Source: Bauldia sp.
GTDB taxonomy: Bacteria; Pseudomonadota; Alphaproteobacteria; Rhizobiales; Kaistiaceae
Reading direction: 5' to 3'
DNA: 5,346 bases
Assembly (NCBI GenBank): GCA_020442095.1
Contig: JAGRKY010000605.1
Location: 1 to 5,346, forward strand
Shown here in pieces: positions 1 through 5,346 of the stretch. The stretch's first letter is position 1. Every line of letters starts with the position of its first letter. Made by a program: the position numbers and the translations under genes. The notes beneath the pieces are model-generated. The model saw nothing but the letters and a program-made list of their open reading frames with translations. It did not search any database and was not told the DNA's origin.

Positions 1-759
1 GAGTTCGAGAATGCCAAGGACAAGGTGATGATGGGCGCCGAACGCCGGACGCTGGTCATGACCGAGGACGAGAAGCGGCTGACCGCCTATCACGAGGCGG
101 GCCATGCGATCGTCGCGCTGCATGTCCCGGCGACCGACCCGGTGCACAAGGCGACGATCATCCCGCGCGGCCGTGCGCTCGGCATGGTGATGCAGTTGCC
201 GGAGCGCGACAAGCTGTCGATGAGCCTTGAGCAGATGACCTCGCGCCTTGCCATCATGATGGGCGGGCGGGTCGCTGAGGAGATCATCTTCGGCCGCGAG
301 AAGGTCACCTCGGGCGCCGCGTCCGATATCGAGGGCGCGACGTCGCTCGCGCGGATGATGGTGACGCGCTGGGGCCTCTCGGAGGAGCTCGGCACGGTCT
401 CCTATGGCGAGAACCAGGAAGAGGTCTTCCTCGGCCATTCGGTCTCGCGGCAGCAGAATGTCTCCGAGGAGACCGCACAGAAGATCGACGCGGAGATTCG
501 CCGTCTGGTCGAGACCGGGCTGGCGGAAGCGCAGCGGATCCTGACCGACAATCGCGACGAGCTCGAGACGCTGGCCCAGGGGCTGCTCGAATACGAGACG
601 CTCTCCGGCGACGAGATCCGCGGCCTGCTCTCCGGCAAGCCGCCGGTGCGCGAGGATCCCGAGGAACAGGCGGCATCGCGCGGTTCGGCCGTGCCGGTCA
701 CCAAGGGCAAGCCCAAGGACGAGCCGCCGGGCGGCCTGGAGCCGCAGCCGCAGGCCTGA
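1..759 (+). CDS. ftsH: ATP-dependent zinc metalloprotease FtsH, C-terminal part (5' end outside window)
   Basis: The reading frame is open from base 1, so the 252 residues seen are the C-terminal end of a longer protein; the AAA+ ATPase part lies upstream of the window. FtsH is a membrane-anchored hexameric protease that degrades damaged membrane proteins and short-lived regulators. The segment opens with the linker [14 protein letters not shown] typical of FtsH. The zinc-binding HEAGH motif is encoded at 91-105, and the likely third zinc ligand is the Asp of GAASDIEGA at 325-327. The conserved stretches [24 protein letters not shown] and [20 protein letters not shown] follow. The last ~40 residues are a Pro/Glu/Lys-rich disordered tail, which is normal and variable in alphaproteobacteria. 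All peptidase residues I can check are intact. An in-frame GTG at 25 is internal, not a start. A strong terminator follows, so ftsH is the last gene of its transcript. Confidence 0.97.
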   Translation, partial: EFENAKDKVMMGAERRTLVMTEDEKRLTAYHEAGHAIVALHVPATDPVHKATIIPRGRALGMVMQLPERDKLSMSLEQMTSRLAIMMGGRVAEEIIFGREKVTSGAASDIEGATSLARMMVTRWGLSEELGTVSYGENQEEVFLGHSVSRQQNVSEETAQKIDAEIRRLVETGLAEAQRILTDNRDELETLAQGLLEYETLSGDEIRGLLSGKPPVREDPEEQAASRGSAVPVTKGKPKDEPPGGLEPQPQA

Positions 760-803
760 GCCGCGGGACCTGATCCGCGCGGGACTTGGCGAATTCGCAT
801 ATG

Positions 804-838
804 ACCGGGCCGGCTGCTTCAGCCGGCCCGGTTTTTTT
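804..838 (+). terminator. Rho-independent terminator of ftsH
   Basis: A perfect 12-bp stem pairs ACCGGGCCGGCT (804-815) with AGCCGGCCCGGT (821-832) around the loop GCTTC. It runs directly into seven T residues (832-838). It lies 45 bases after the ftsH stop codon. The stem is very G+C-rich and the T tract is uninterrupted, so this is a textbook intrinsic terminator on the plus strand. Confidence 0.95.
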
Positions 839-1073
839 GTGCGGGCGATTCACGCAGCCTGACCCGTTTCGGCACGCTCACGCCGCCGCTTAATGTTTCG
901 TGGTTTTTCCGGGGTGTCGCGGGAGGCGGAAACCGGTCGCCTCGCCGGGAGCAAGGACGGTCGGCGTCTCTCCCGTAAAGCTCTGATTTTTCATGTCGTT
1001 ATACGGACCCCGCCGATCGGCCTGGCGGCGTCCTCCGGGGGGCGGGCGCGCGTTATCGGACCGGCGAAACGTA
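839..1073. other. Non-coding stretch between ftsH terminator and the outer-membrane protein promoter
   Basis: I see no convincing gene here. The short open frames on both strands (about 890-1100) give Arg/Gly/Pro-rich translations without recognisable motifs or good ribosome sites. The only structure I found is an imperfect hairpin at 1005-1033 (GGAC/GTCC plus CCGCC/GGCGG, with one C·C mismatch and a 9-base loop) containing the palindrome GCCGATCGGC (1012-1021). It has no T tract, so it is not a terminator. It could be a protein-binding site, part of an unannotated RNA, or chance in G+C-rich DNA. Confidence 0.5.
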
Positions 1074-1097
1074 GTTAATCCCGATTTAACGATTAAC
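1074..1097 (+). promoter_or_regulatory. CtrA-like binding box upstream of the outer-membrane protein gene
   Basis: The sequence TTAATCCCGATTTAAC (1075-1090) matches exactly the established CtrA consensus TTAA-N7-TTAAC. A third TTAAC half-site (1093-1097) follows three bases later. The block is also an inverted repeat, GTTAATC (1074-1080) and GATTAAC (1091-1097). An AATAAT hexamer at 1101-1106 could be the -10 element; the expected -35 position would then fall inside the box, the usual arrangement where CtrA acts at a promoter. The box stands out as A+T-rich in G+C-rich DNA. CtrA is the essential cell-cycle response regulator of alphaproteobacteria. Binding and the direction of regulation are inferred, not shown. 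Confidence 0.6.
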
Positions 1098-1100
1098 CTC

Positions 1101-1106
1101 AATAAT
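1101..1106 (+). promoter_or_regulatory. Candidate -10 element for the outer-membrane protein gene
   Basis: AATAAT resembles the TATAAT consensus and lies 66 bases before the start codon at 1173, just after the CtrA-like box. No good TTGACA-type -35 sits 16-18 bases upstream, which would fit an activator-dependent promoter. Initiation would be expected near 1112-1114, giving a leader of about 60 bases. Assigned by position and base composition only. Confidence 0.35.
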
Positions 1107-1172
1107 TCCTTTCAACGATGCGCCACTGACAGGGGTTGGTGAGTTGCTGGGCGCAATGGAAAGGGTATTGAG

Positions 1173-1949
1173 ATGAGGGGTTTCCGGGTTTCCGCTTTTA
1201 TGGGGGCGATCGCGGTCGTCGCATCGTCGGGTGCGGTCTTCGCCGCCGATCTGTCCGAGTCGTATTTCGATGCACCGGTGGCCGTTCCGTACGAGGTCGG
1301 CAGCAACTGGTACCTGCGCGGCGACCTCGGCTACAAGTGGTACTCCGACCCGAATGCCAGCTTCGGCGTCAAGGGCTACGGCAACATGAAGGACGAGAGC
1401 CTGGCGCCAACCGGGATTGCCGGTGGCGGCTTCGGCTATCGCTTCAACGACTCCTTCCGGTCGGACTTCACGGTCGACTACGAGTGGGACAGCCAGTTCA
1501 AGGGCAAGCTGATCTGCCCGAACCCCTGCACCGGCAAGAAGGGTAACGAATATTCCAAGGAATATGCCGATATCGACGCCTGGAGCGGCCTGGTGAATGC
1601 CTACTGGGATATCAATCTCGGCGGCGAGGGGCTCGGCGGCATCATTCCCTATGTCGGCGCCGGCATCGGCATGTCGTATCTCACCAGCAGCCACGTCAAT
1701 TACGTCAATCCGAACGGAACGACGGGCAAGTGGAAAGGGGCCTCGACCACCAACCTCGCCTGGGCGGTGATGGCCGGCGTGTCGATCCCGGTCGACACCA
1801 ACTGGCTGATCGACCTCAACTACCGCTACGTCGATCTCGGCAATGCCGAGTCCGGCAAGACGCTGCCGCAGTTCGGCAACAAGCGGATCAAGTATGACGA
1901 CATCACGGCTTCGGAAGTCCGCGTCGGCTTCCGCTACATGCTGAACTAG
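1173..1949 (+). CDS. Outer-membrane beta-barrel protein, Omp25/Omp31-like porin family
   Basis: This 258-residue protein has a classical signal peptide (residues 1-24, hydrophobic core AFMGAIAVVASSGAV, likely cleavage AVFA|ADL). The mature part is rich in aromatic and Gly residues with alternating hydrophobic strands. NWYLRGDLGYKWY (45-57) resembles the first strand of the small barrels common in Hyphomicrobiales; GIAGGGFGYRF, PYVGAGIGMSYL and WLIDLNYRYVDLG look like further strands. The last strand, SEVRVGFRYMLN, ends in Asn rather than the usual terminal Phe. The length fits an eight-stranded barrel. C115 and C119 (CPNPC) sit in a predicted loop and could form a disulfide in the periplasm or at the surface. 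The start is supported by AAGGG (1161-1165), seven bases before the ATG. The gene is monocistronic, with its own promoter region and a following hairpin. The exact role (structural, adhesion or permeability) cannot be read from sequence. Confidence 0.9.
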   Translation: MRGFRVSAFMGAIAVVASSGAVFAADLSESYFDAPVAVPYEVGSNWYLRGDLGYKWYSDPNASFGVKGYGNMKDESLAPTGIAGGGFGYRFNDSFRSDFTVDYEWDSQFKGKLICPNPCTGKKGNEYSKEYADIDAWSGLVNAYWDINLGGEGLGGIIPYVGAGIGMSYLTSSHVNYVNPNGTTGKWKGASTTNLAWAVMAGVSIPVDTNWLIDLNYRYVDLGNAESGKTLPQFGNKRIKYDDITASEVRVGFRYMLN

Positions 1950-2000
1950 GGGTTCGCGCGCGGCCGACCTCCTCGGGCCGCATCTTGGGGCGCAACCGGG

Positions 2001-2031
2001 AAACGCGGTGGGGACTTCTCCGCCGCGTTTT
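2001..2031 (+). terminator. Probable terminator of the outer-membrane protein gene
   Basis: AAACGCGGTGG (2001-2011) pairs with CCGCCGCGTTT (2020-2030) over 11 positions with one G·T wobble and an 8-base loop. The stem runs into TTTTCCTTT, a short and interrupted T tract. It lies about 50 bases after the stop at 1949, between convergent genes. On the opposite strand it would be followed by only three T residues, so it would end the minus-strand operon poorly. A smaller 6-bp hairpin (GCGGCC 1960-1965 with GGCCGC 1976-1981) precedes it. Confidence 0.65.
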
Positions 2032-2049
2032 CCTTTCCGGCCGGCCGGA

Positions 2050-2763
2050 TCAGGACGCCGCGCCGCCGTCTTCGCCGACGAGGAGGAAGCAGAGGCGGGC
2101 CTGAGGCAGGACGCGGGAGAGGCCGTTATAGATCGCGACCACGCAGGTCGCGGCGAGGGCGCCCGCCAGCAGGCCGAGGCCGAGCCCGGCAAGCAGGCGA
2201 TAATCCTCGACCTGCCTGACCTGCTCGATCACCGGCAGGGCGACGGCTTCGTAGAGCGACAGCAGGACGACCGGCGTCCATATCCCGACCGCGGCGACCT
2301 GCCAGCGGTCGGCGCCGAGCGTCAGGCGCACCGAGAGCACCGGCACCATCCGGACCGCCAGCCGGTAGAGGAGGAGCACCGCCAGGGTGCTGGCGGCGAG
2401 CGAACAGGCCGCGCGGAGCATGACGGTAAGGGTCGTATAGGGCGTGAAGTCGAAGACGCCCTGGAAAAAGAAAATCAGCGCCAGGTAGATCCCGCCCCAG
2501 GCCGAGACCAGCAGCGCGTTGCGGATATGGAGGGCGCCGCCGAGCAGCCGCTCCGCCATTGCCGTGCGCCCGGCGAGATTCGCCAGGACGATGGCCGTCA
2601 GCATGCCGAGATAGCCGAGCAGCAGTCCGGATTCCGGCGGCTTCGAGACCGGGCCGTCGGCCGGCATGCTGGAGACGTAGGGCAGGATCGCCACCGTCAC
2701 CCCTTCGAGCGCCGCGGCGATCCCGACCAGGACCCACGGCAGTCGCGCGACCGAGACCTTCAC
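2050..2763 (-). CDS. Unrecognised polytopic membrane protein coupled to the Lgt-like gene
   Basis: I do not recognise the family. From the GTG at 2763 the product is 237 residues with about six hydrophobic helices (roughly residues 10-30, 45-66, 82-103, 111-137, 155-178 and 189-215), short polar loops and a short acidic tail. No nucleotide-binding, metal-binding or protease motif is visible. The helix-then-YNGLSRVLP ending (about 205-220) faintly recalls small membrane proteins that end in YN-x-x-A/S-R, but this is only an impression. The start overlaps the stop of the upstream gene as GTGA (2760-2763), implying translational coupling. An alternative ATG at 2784 would overlap by 25 bases and lacks a clear ribosome site. 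The frame stays open upstream to 3699, but that extension is the shadow of the Lgt-like gene. Tight coupling suggests the product works with the Lgt-like protein, perhaps as a membrane partner; this is inference. Confidence 0.75.
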   Translation of the reverse strand: MKVSVARLPWVLVGIAAALEGVTVAILPYVSSMPADGPVSKPPESGLLLGYLGMLTAIVLANLAGRTAMAERLLGGALHIRNALLVSAWGGIYLALIFFFQGVFDFTPYTTLTVMLRAACSLAASTLAVLLLYRLAVRMVPVLSVRLTLGADRWQVAAVGIWTPVVLLSLYEAVALPVIEQVRQVEDYRLLAGLGLGLLAGALAATCVVAIYNGLSRVLPQARLCFLLVGEDGGAAS

Positions 2764-3776
2764 GGGGTGGTCTTGTCGCTCCATTCGAAGTGCTGGCCGA
2801 GCTGCTTGTAGTGGGTTCCCCAGAACAGCAGGTAGGTGAAGAAGATGATGACGATCGCAACGATCGTCTGGAAATTGAGGACGTCGCGGAGGATGAATTC
2901 GCCGATGCCGAGAGGCGCCTGGAAGGTCAGCTTCGGCGCATTGTCCCACAGCACGTAGATGAGGTAGGCGGCGCCGAAGCCCATGATGGTGGTGGCGACC
3001 GCCATGTAGAAGCGCATATGGACCGTTTTGGCGGAGATGTTGATGACGCTCAGCCGGTAACGCTCGATGAAGACCCGGAAGAGGTTGTAGGAGAGGATGA
3101 AGATCGCGGAGACGACGCCGGCGCTGGGCGAGGTGGTCATCACCCAGAGCATCACCATGAACAGCGCGAAGGCATAGCCCGCGGAAATCAGTTGGGTCGG
3201 GACGAGCGGCACGTTGGCGAGCTCGGGAAAGACCCTGAGCGCCTTGGTCAGCGGATGCGTGTAGGTCGTGGAGAAGCGGCTGCTGGTCTGCCGGCCATGG
3301 CAGCAGCCGTAGCTGTAGCAGCCTATCCGGCCAAGCGACAGCGACAGGCAGCCGGCGGTCAGGTTGATGTCCATGCAGGCGAGGAAGTCGATGCCGGTCG
3401 CCCAGGAATACCAGACCGTGCCGAGGAAGACGCCGATCTGACCGCCCTGGTTGTAGAAGGCGGTTTCGGCAAGGTGCTTCCTGGGATTGCGGAAGAACTC
3501 CCGGCCAAGGGCGAAGAAGTGGAAGACCTTGCTGAACAGGAGCGAGAAGAAGACGACCGCGACCAGCTTCCATAACCAGCCGCTGCCGGCGGTCTCGACC
3601 GGGAACATGGTCTTGTAGAAATACATCCCGACCAGGAAGGAGAAGATGGCGGATATGGAATTGATGAAGCCGCCGGTGACTATGTAGACATCCTTCCATT
3701 TGAACAGGACCGGGTAGTCCTTGAGGATCAAGATCGGAGAGGTGATGTAATACAGGGCTGACTTAAGGGTAGTCAT
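2760..3776 (-). CDS. Lgt-like membrane protein (prolipoprotein diacylglyceryl transferase fold, altered active site)
   Basis: This 338-residue protein has seven or eight predicted membrane helices. QGGQIGVFLG (110-119) aligns with the HGGLIGV region of Lgt, GRIGCYSYGCCHGR (149-162) with the Lgt signature GRIGNFINGELWGR, PTQL (193-196) with HPSQLYE, and FRVFIERYR (233-241) with the RFxxEFxR end. Lgt transfers diacylglycerol from phosphatidylglycerol to the lipobox Cys of prolipoproteins. Here the Arg of the signature (R150) and the later Arg/Glu pair (R234, E238) are kept. The position of E. coli His103 is Gln110, the Asn146 position is Cys153 and the Glu151 position is Cys158. It is therefore unlikely to be the housekeeping Lgt. 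Its GCC-x-GR motif matches a divergent branch of Lgt-like proteins often annotated simply as Lgt. I chose the ATG at 3776 because the upstream in-frame ATG (3884) adds 36 Arg/Gly-rich residues unlike a coding N-terminus; the ribosome site at 3776 is weak. It is the first gene of a two-gene unit. Confidence 0.8.
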   Translation of the reverse strand: MTTLKSALYYITSPILILKDYPVLFKWKDVYIVTGGFINSISAIFSFLVGMYFYKTMFPVETAGSGWLWKLVAVVFFSLLFSKVFHFFALGREFFRNPRKHLAETAFYNQGGQIGVFLGTVWYSWATGIDFLACMDINLTAGCLSLSLGRIGCYSYGCCHGRQTSSRFSTTYTHPLTKALRVFPELANVPLVPTQLISAGYAFALFMVMLWVMTTSPSAGVVSAIFILSYNLFRVFIERYRLSVINISAKTVHMRFYMAVATTIMGFGAAYLIYVLWDNAPKLTFQAPLGIGEFILRDVLNFQTIVAIVIIFFTYLLFWGTHYKQLGQHFEWSDKTTP

Positions 3777-4149
3777 CGTGTCTCGTGTCGTTCCCGTTTT
3801 GCCGGTGCGCGATCCGGGGCGGGCGGCAGAAACGTGCCGACGGCGAAAACCCCTTATGCGAGGCCCTGCTGTCGCATCCGCCATTCCTGAAATTCAGGCG
3901 ATTCCGCCGCTCGGCCCCCCGCTTCCCCAGCCGTCCCATACAAGCGTCGCCACGTTATATACCGGAGCGGCCGACGGTATTGTGAAAAAGCGTCAGTGGC
4001 GACAAATGGCTTCTCCCGCGATCGGATCGGGAGAAGTCCGTGGCGCCGCAAGCGTCCGACCGATTGATGACGAACAGGGACCGCTGGTTGCCCCTACGGG
4101 TTCTGATAGTGTTCGGCACCGAGGTGAGAGTATCGAGACGGATTGACGA
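3777..4149. other. Divergent intergenic region between the Lgt-like operon and the hydrolase gene
   Basis: About 370 bases separate two divergent starts. A plus-strand frame (3778-4146) spans it but has no recognisable protein features and stops at TGA 4144-4146, two codons before the hydrolase ATG, so I read the region as non-coding. Candidate elements are TATAAC on the minus strand (complement of 3954-3959), a possible -10 for the Lgt-like gene without a matching -35, and TTGTGA (3980-3985), a possible -35 for the hydrolase gene with only a poor ACAAAT -10 (4002-4007). The clearest structure is the inverted repeat at 4008-4038, listed separately. Confidence 0.5.
4008..4038. repeat. Perfect inverted repeat, possible operator or leader hairpin
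   Basis: CTTCTCCCG (4010-4018) is repeated exactly in inverted orientation as CGGGAGAAG (4028-4036) around a 9-base spacer. A G·T wobble and a G-C pair extend it to 4008-4038. No T tract follows, so it is not an intrinsic terminator. It lies about 112 bases before the hydrolase start and 230 bases before the Lgt-like start. The symmetry and spacing fit a dimeric regulator's operator, and it could also fold as a hairpin in the hydrolase transcript. No regulator gene is seen nearby. Confidence 0.6.
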
Positions 4150-4947
4150 ATGCCGTACGTGCGCGTCCGCGACATCGACGTCTGTTTCGCCCGTGCCGGG
4201 ACCGGTGCGCCTTTGCTGGCGATCTCCGGATCGCGGGGCGACCTGCGCCGGGGGCCGAACCTTCTGGAATCGCCGCTGGCCGACGCCTTCGACGTCGTCG
4301 CCTATGACCAGCGCGGTCTCGGGAGAACGTCGAAGCCGGACCGGCCCTGTTCGATGGCCGACTATGCGGACGATGCCGCGGCCCTGATGGACGCTGTCGG
4401 ATGGGAATGCTCGCATGTCGTCGGGGTGTCCTTCGGCGGCATGGTCGCCCTGGAACTGGTGCTGAGGCATCCGGACCGGGTCGCGAGGCTGGCGCTGTGC
4501 TGTACCTCCCCCGGCGGCGATGGCGGATCGTCCTATCCGCTTCATGAATTGCAGAAATGTTCCGAGCAAGAGCGCGCAAGGCGGATGGTTTCGATCTCCG
4601 ACACGCGCTGCGATGCGGCGTGGGCCGCGGCCAATCCCGGCCGCATGGAGGAACTCCTCGACACGTGGAGGGACGAACCATTTGCCGGCGAACCGGGCTA
4701 TCGGACGGGAACAAGCCGGCTGCTCCAGGCCCGGGCGTCGCATGATACCTGGGACCGGCTCGACGGCATTCGCTGCCCGGTGCTCGTCTGCGGCGGACGG
4801 TTCGATGGAATTGCCCTTCCGGCGACGCAGGAGCGGATGGCAAAGCGGATCCCGGGAGCCGTCCTGCACATGTTCGACGGTGGCCACCAGTTCCTGCGGC
4901 AGGATGGTTCGGCGTTTTCCGAGATCGTCGGTTTCCTTCGCGATTGA
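4150..4947 (+). CDS. Alpha/beta hydrolase fold protein
   Basis: The 265-residue product has the full catalytic triad of the alpha/beta hydrolase fold: nucleophile Ser94 in the elbow GVSFGGM (92-98), acid Asp219 in GGRFDGIA (215-222) and His246 in DGGHQFL (243-249). Before it come AISGSRGDL (24-32), which replaces the usual HGxG oxyanion-loop motif, and the strand-turn [15 protein letters not shown] (49-63). [17 protein letters not shown] (118-134) leads into the lid and recurs in a subgroup of esterase/lactonase-like members. The length is normal for a single-domain hydrolase. The start is fixed by the in-frame TGA at 4144-4146; the ribosome site is weak (GAGACGG near 4135). The substrate cannot be deduced; small-ester or lactone hydrolysis in the cytoplasm is most likely, since no signal peptide is seen. 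It is divergent from the Lgt-like operon and 137 bases ahead of serC, with no intrinsic terminator between. Confidence 0.92.
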   Translation: MPYVRVRDIDVCFARAGTGAPLLAISGSRGDLRRGPNLLESPLADAFDVVAYDQRGLGRTSKPDRPCSMADYADDAAALMDAVGWECSHVVGVSFGGMVALELVLRHPDRVARLALCCTSPGGDGGSSYPLHELQKCSEQERARRMVSISDTRCDAAWAAANPGRMEELLDTWRDEPFAGEPGYRTGTSRLLQARASHDTWDRLDGIRCPVLVCGGRFDGIALPATQERMAKRIPGAVLHMFDGGHQFLRQDGSAFSEIVGFLRD

Positions 4948-4983
4948 CGGCGCGCGCCTGCGGCATCCTGCATCATTTCGCCG

Positions 4984-5010
4984 GAAACGCATTCCGGGAG
5001 CTTGCGTTTC
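4984..5010 (+). other. Hairpin between the hydrolase gene and serC
   Basis: GAAACGCA (4984-4991) pairs perfectly with TGCGTTTC (5003-5010) around an 11-base loop. There is no following T run, so termination by it alone is unlikely. It could be an upstream stem of the serC leader, an mRNA 3'-end stabiliser for the hydrolase transcript, or a protein-binding site. Confidence 0.45.
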
Positions 5011-5040
5011 GCCACGGACTCGCTAGGAAGGCGGCGGGCC

Positions 5041-5080
5041 ACTCCTCCCCAACGAGGAGCGCGCTATCTGAGAGGATAGA
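5041..5080 (+). promoter_or_regulatory. serC leader RNA-like element overlapping the serC ribosome-binding site
   Basis: Two hairpins lie just before serC. The first pairs CTCCTC (5042-5047) with GAGGAG (5054-5059). The second, CTATCTGAGAGGATAG (5064-5079), has five Watson-Crick pairs plus a U·G pair closing a GAGA (GNRA) tetraloop. The serC Shine-Dalgarno AGAGGA (5071-5076) lies in the loop and 3' arm of this second hairpin, eight bases before the ATG at 5085. A conserved serC leader has been described by comparative genomics upstream of alphaproteobacterial serC-serA operons, with its last stem overlapping the ribosome site; this arrangement agrees. Opening of the last stem would control translation initiation. 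The ligand or trigger is not known to me. Confidence 0.65.
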
Positions 5081-5084
5081 AATC

Positions 5085-5346
5085 ATGACCGAATCCGCCG
5101 TCACCGGCACGGCCGCGCCCGCGCGGAAGCCGACCAATCCCAATTTCTCATCCGGACCCTGCGCCAAGCGACCCGGCTGGTCGCTCGAAGCGCTCGGCGA
5201 CGCCGCGCTTGGCCGCTCGCACCGCTCGAAGCTCGGCAAGGCCAAGCTGAAGCGGGCGATCGAGCTGACCCGCGCCGCGCTGGAGGTTCCCGACGACTAC
5301 CGCATCGGCATCGTGCCGGCCTCGGATACCGGCGCCGTCGAGATGG
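5085..5346 (+). CDS. serC: Phosphoserine aminotransferase SerC, N-terminal part (3' end outside window)
   Basis: The first 87 residues are present and the frame is open to the window end. SerC is a cytoplasmic PLP enzyme that converts 3-phosphohydroxypyruvate and glutamate to phosphoserine and 2-oxoglutarate in serine biosynthesis. The segment [22 protein letters not shown] (about 16-37) is the start typical of the alphaproteobacterial type, longer than the E. coli form. [15 protein letters not shown] (42-56) contains the conserved SHR, and [16 protein letters not shown] (72-87) begins the conserved cofactor-binding region. The PLP-binding lysine lies beyond the window. The ATG at 5085 has AGAGGA (5071-5076) eight bases upstream. 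serA commonly follows serC in related genomes, so a serC-serA operon is expected downstream but is not visible here. Confidence 0.95.
   Translation, partial: MTESAVTGTAAPARKPTNPNFSSGPCAKRPGWSLEALGDAALGRSHRSKLGKAKLKRAIELTRAALEVPDDYRIGIVPASDTGAVEM

Noticed and set aside
791..803. GAATTC followed by CATATG, resembling a cloning linker
   Set aside because: The flanks are continuous natural-looking sequence between ftsH and its terminator, with no vector sequence; two adjacent restriction-type hexamers can occur by chance.
1086..2192. 368-codon minus-strand open frame opposite the outer-membrane protein gene
   Set aside because: It is antisense to a gene with a clean signal peptide, ribosome site and barrel features, and it runs through both promoter and terminator regions.
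2008..2811. Plus-strand open frame of 267 codons opposite the six-helix gene
   Set aside because: The translation is dominated by Arg, Asp, Glu, Gln and Gly, typical of the antisense of a hydrophobic membrane-protein gene in G+C-rich DNA.
2764..3699. Long minus-strand open frame continuing upstream of the six-helix gene, potentially giving a 549-residue protein
   Set aside because: It overlaps the Lgt-like gene in another frame; its translation is Arg/His/Leu/Pro-rich with no motifs, whereas the Lgt-like frame has clear family signatures. It is a G+C-driven shadow.
3778..4146. Plus-strand frame of 122 codons before the hydrolase, possibly a small upstream gene
   Set aside because: No recognisable domain and a low-complexity Pro/Arg/Ala-rich translation; no ribosome site I would trust. 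It covers the expected divergent promoter region.
4949..4958. GGCGCGCGCC palindrome just after the hydrolase stop, considered as a terminator
   Set aside because: A 10-base self-complementary run leaves no proper loop and no T tract follows; alternating G and C is common at this base composition.
3955..4992. 345-codon minus-strand open frame opposite the hydrolase
   Set aside because: The plus-strand frame has a complete Ser-Asp-His hydrolase triad; the antisense translation is Arg/Gly/Pro-rich and unrecognisable.

Overview
The window looks like chromosomal DNA of a high-G+C alphaproteobacterium, probably of the Hyphomicrobiales (Rhizobiales) type. The grounds are the FtsH sequence, an Omp25/Omp31-like outer-membrane protein, an alphaproteobacterial SerC N-terminus with a serC-leader-like RNA in front of it, and a CtrA-type TTAA-N7-TTAAC site. 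No tRNA, rRNA, insertion sequence, phage gene or CRISPR array is visible. The assignment rests on recognised protein and motif similarity only; no search was run.

Layout. (1) 1-759 is the C-terminal peptidase part of FtsH, closed by a strong intrinsic terminator at 804-838. (2) 760-1172 is non-coding. It ends in a promoter region with a CtrA-like box (1074-1097) ahead of a 258-residue secreted beta-barrel gene (1173-1949), which is followed by a weaker hairpin terminator (2001-2031). (3) On the minus strand, 3776 down to 2050, two membrane-protein genes overlap by four bases (GTGA). The first is an Lgt-like (prolipoprotein diacylglyceryl transferase fold) protein whose usual catalytic His and Glu positions are replaced and which carries a GCC motif. 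The second is an unrecognised protein with about six membrane helices. (4) 3777-4149 is the divergent intergenic region, with a perfect 9-bp inverted repeat (4010-4036). (5) 4150-4947 encodes an alpha/beta hydrolase. (6) 4948-5084 holds hairpins, the last of which covers the Shine-Dalgarno of serC; serC starts at 5085 and runs off the window.

The genes do not form one pathway. FtsH (membrane proteolysis), the outer-membrane protein and SerC (serine biosynthesis) are housekeeping or envelope functions. The least explained part is the coupled Lgt-like/six-helix pair. The strongest regulatory signals are the CtrA-like box, the inverted repeat in the divergent region and the serC leader.
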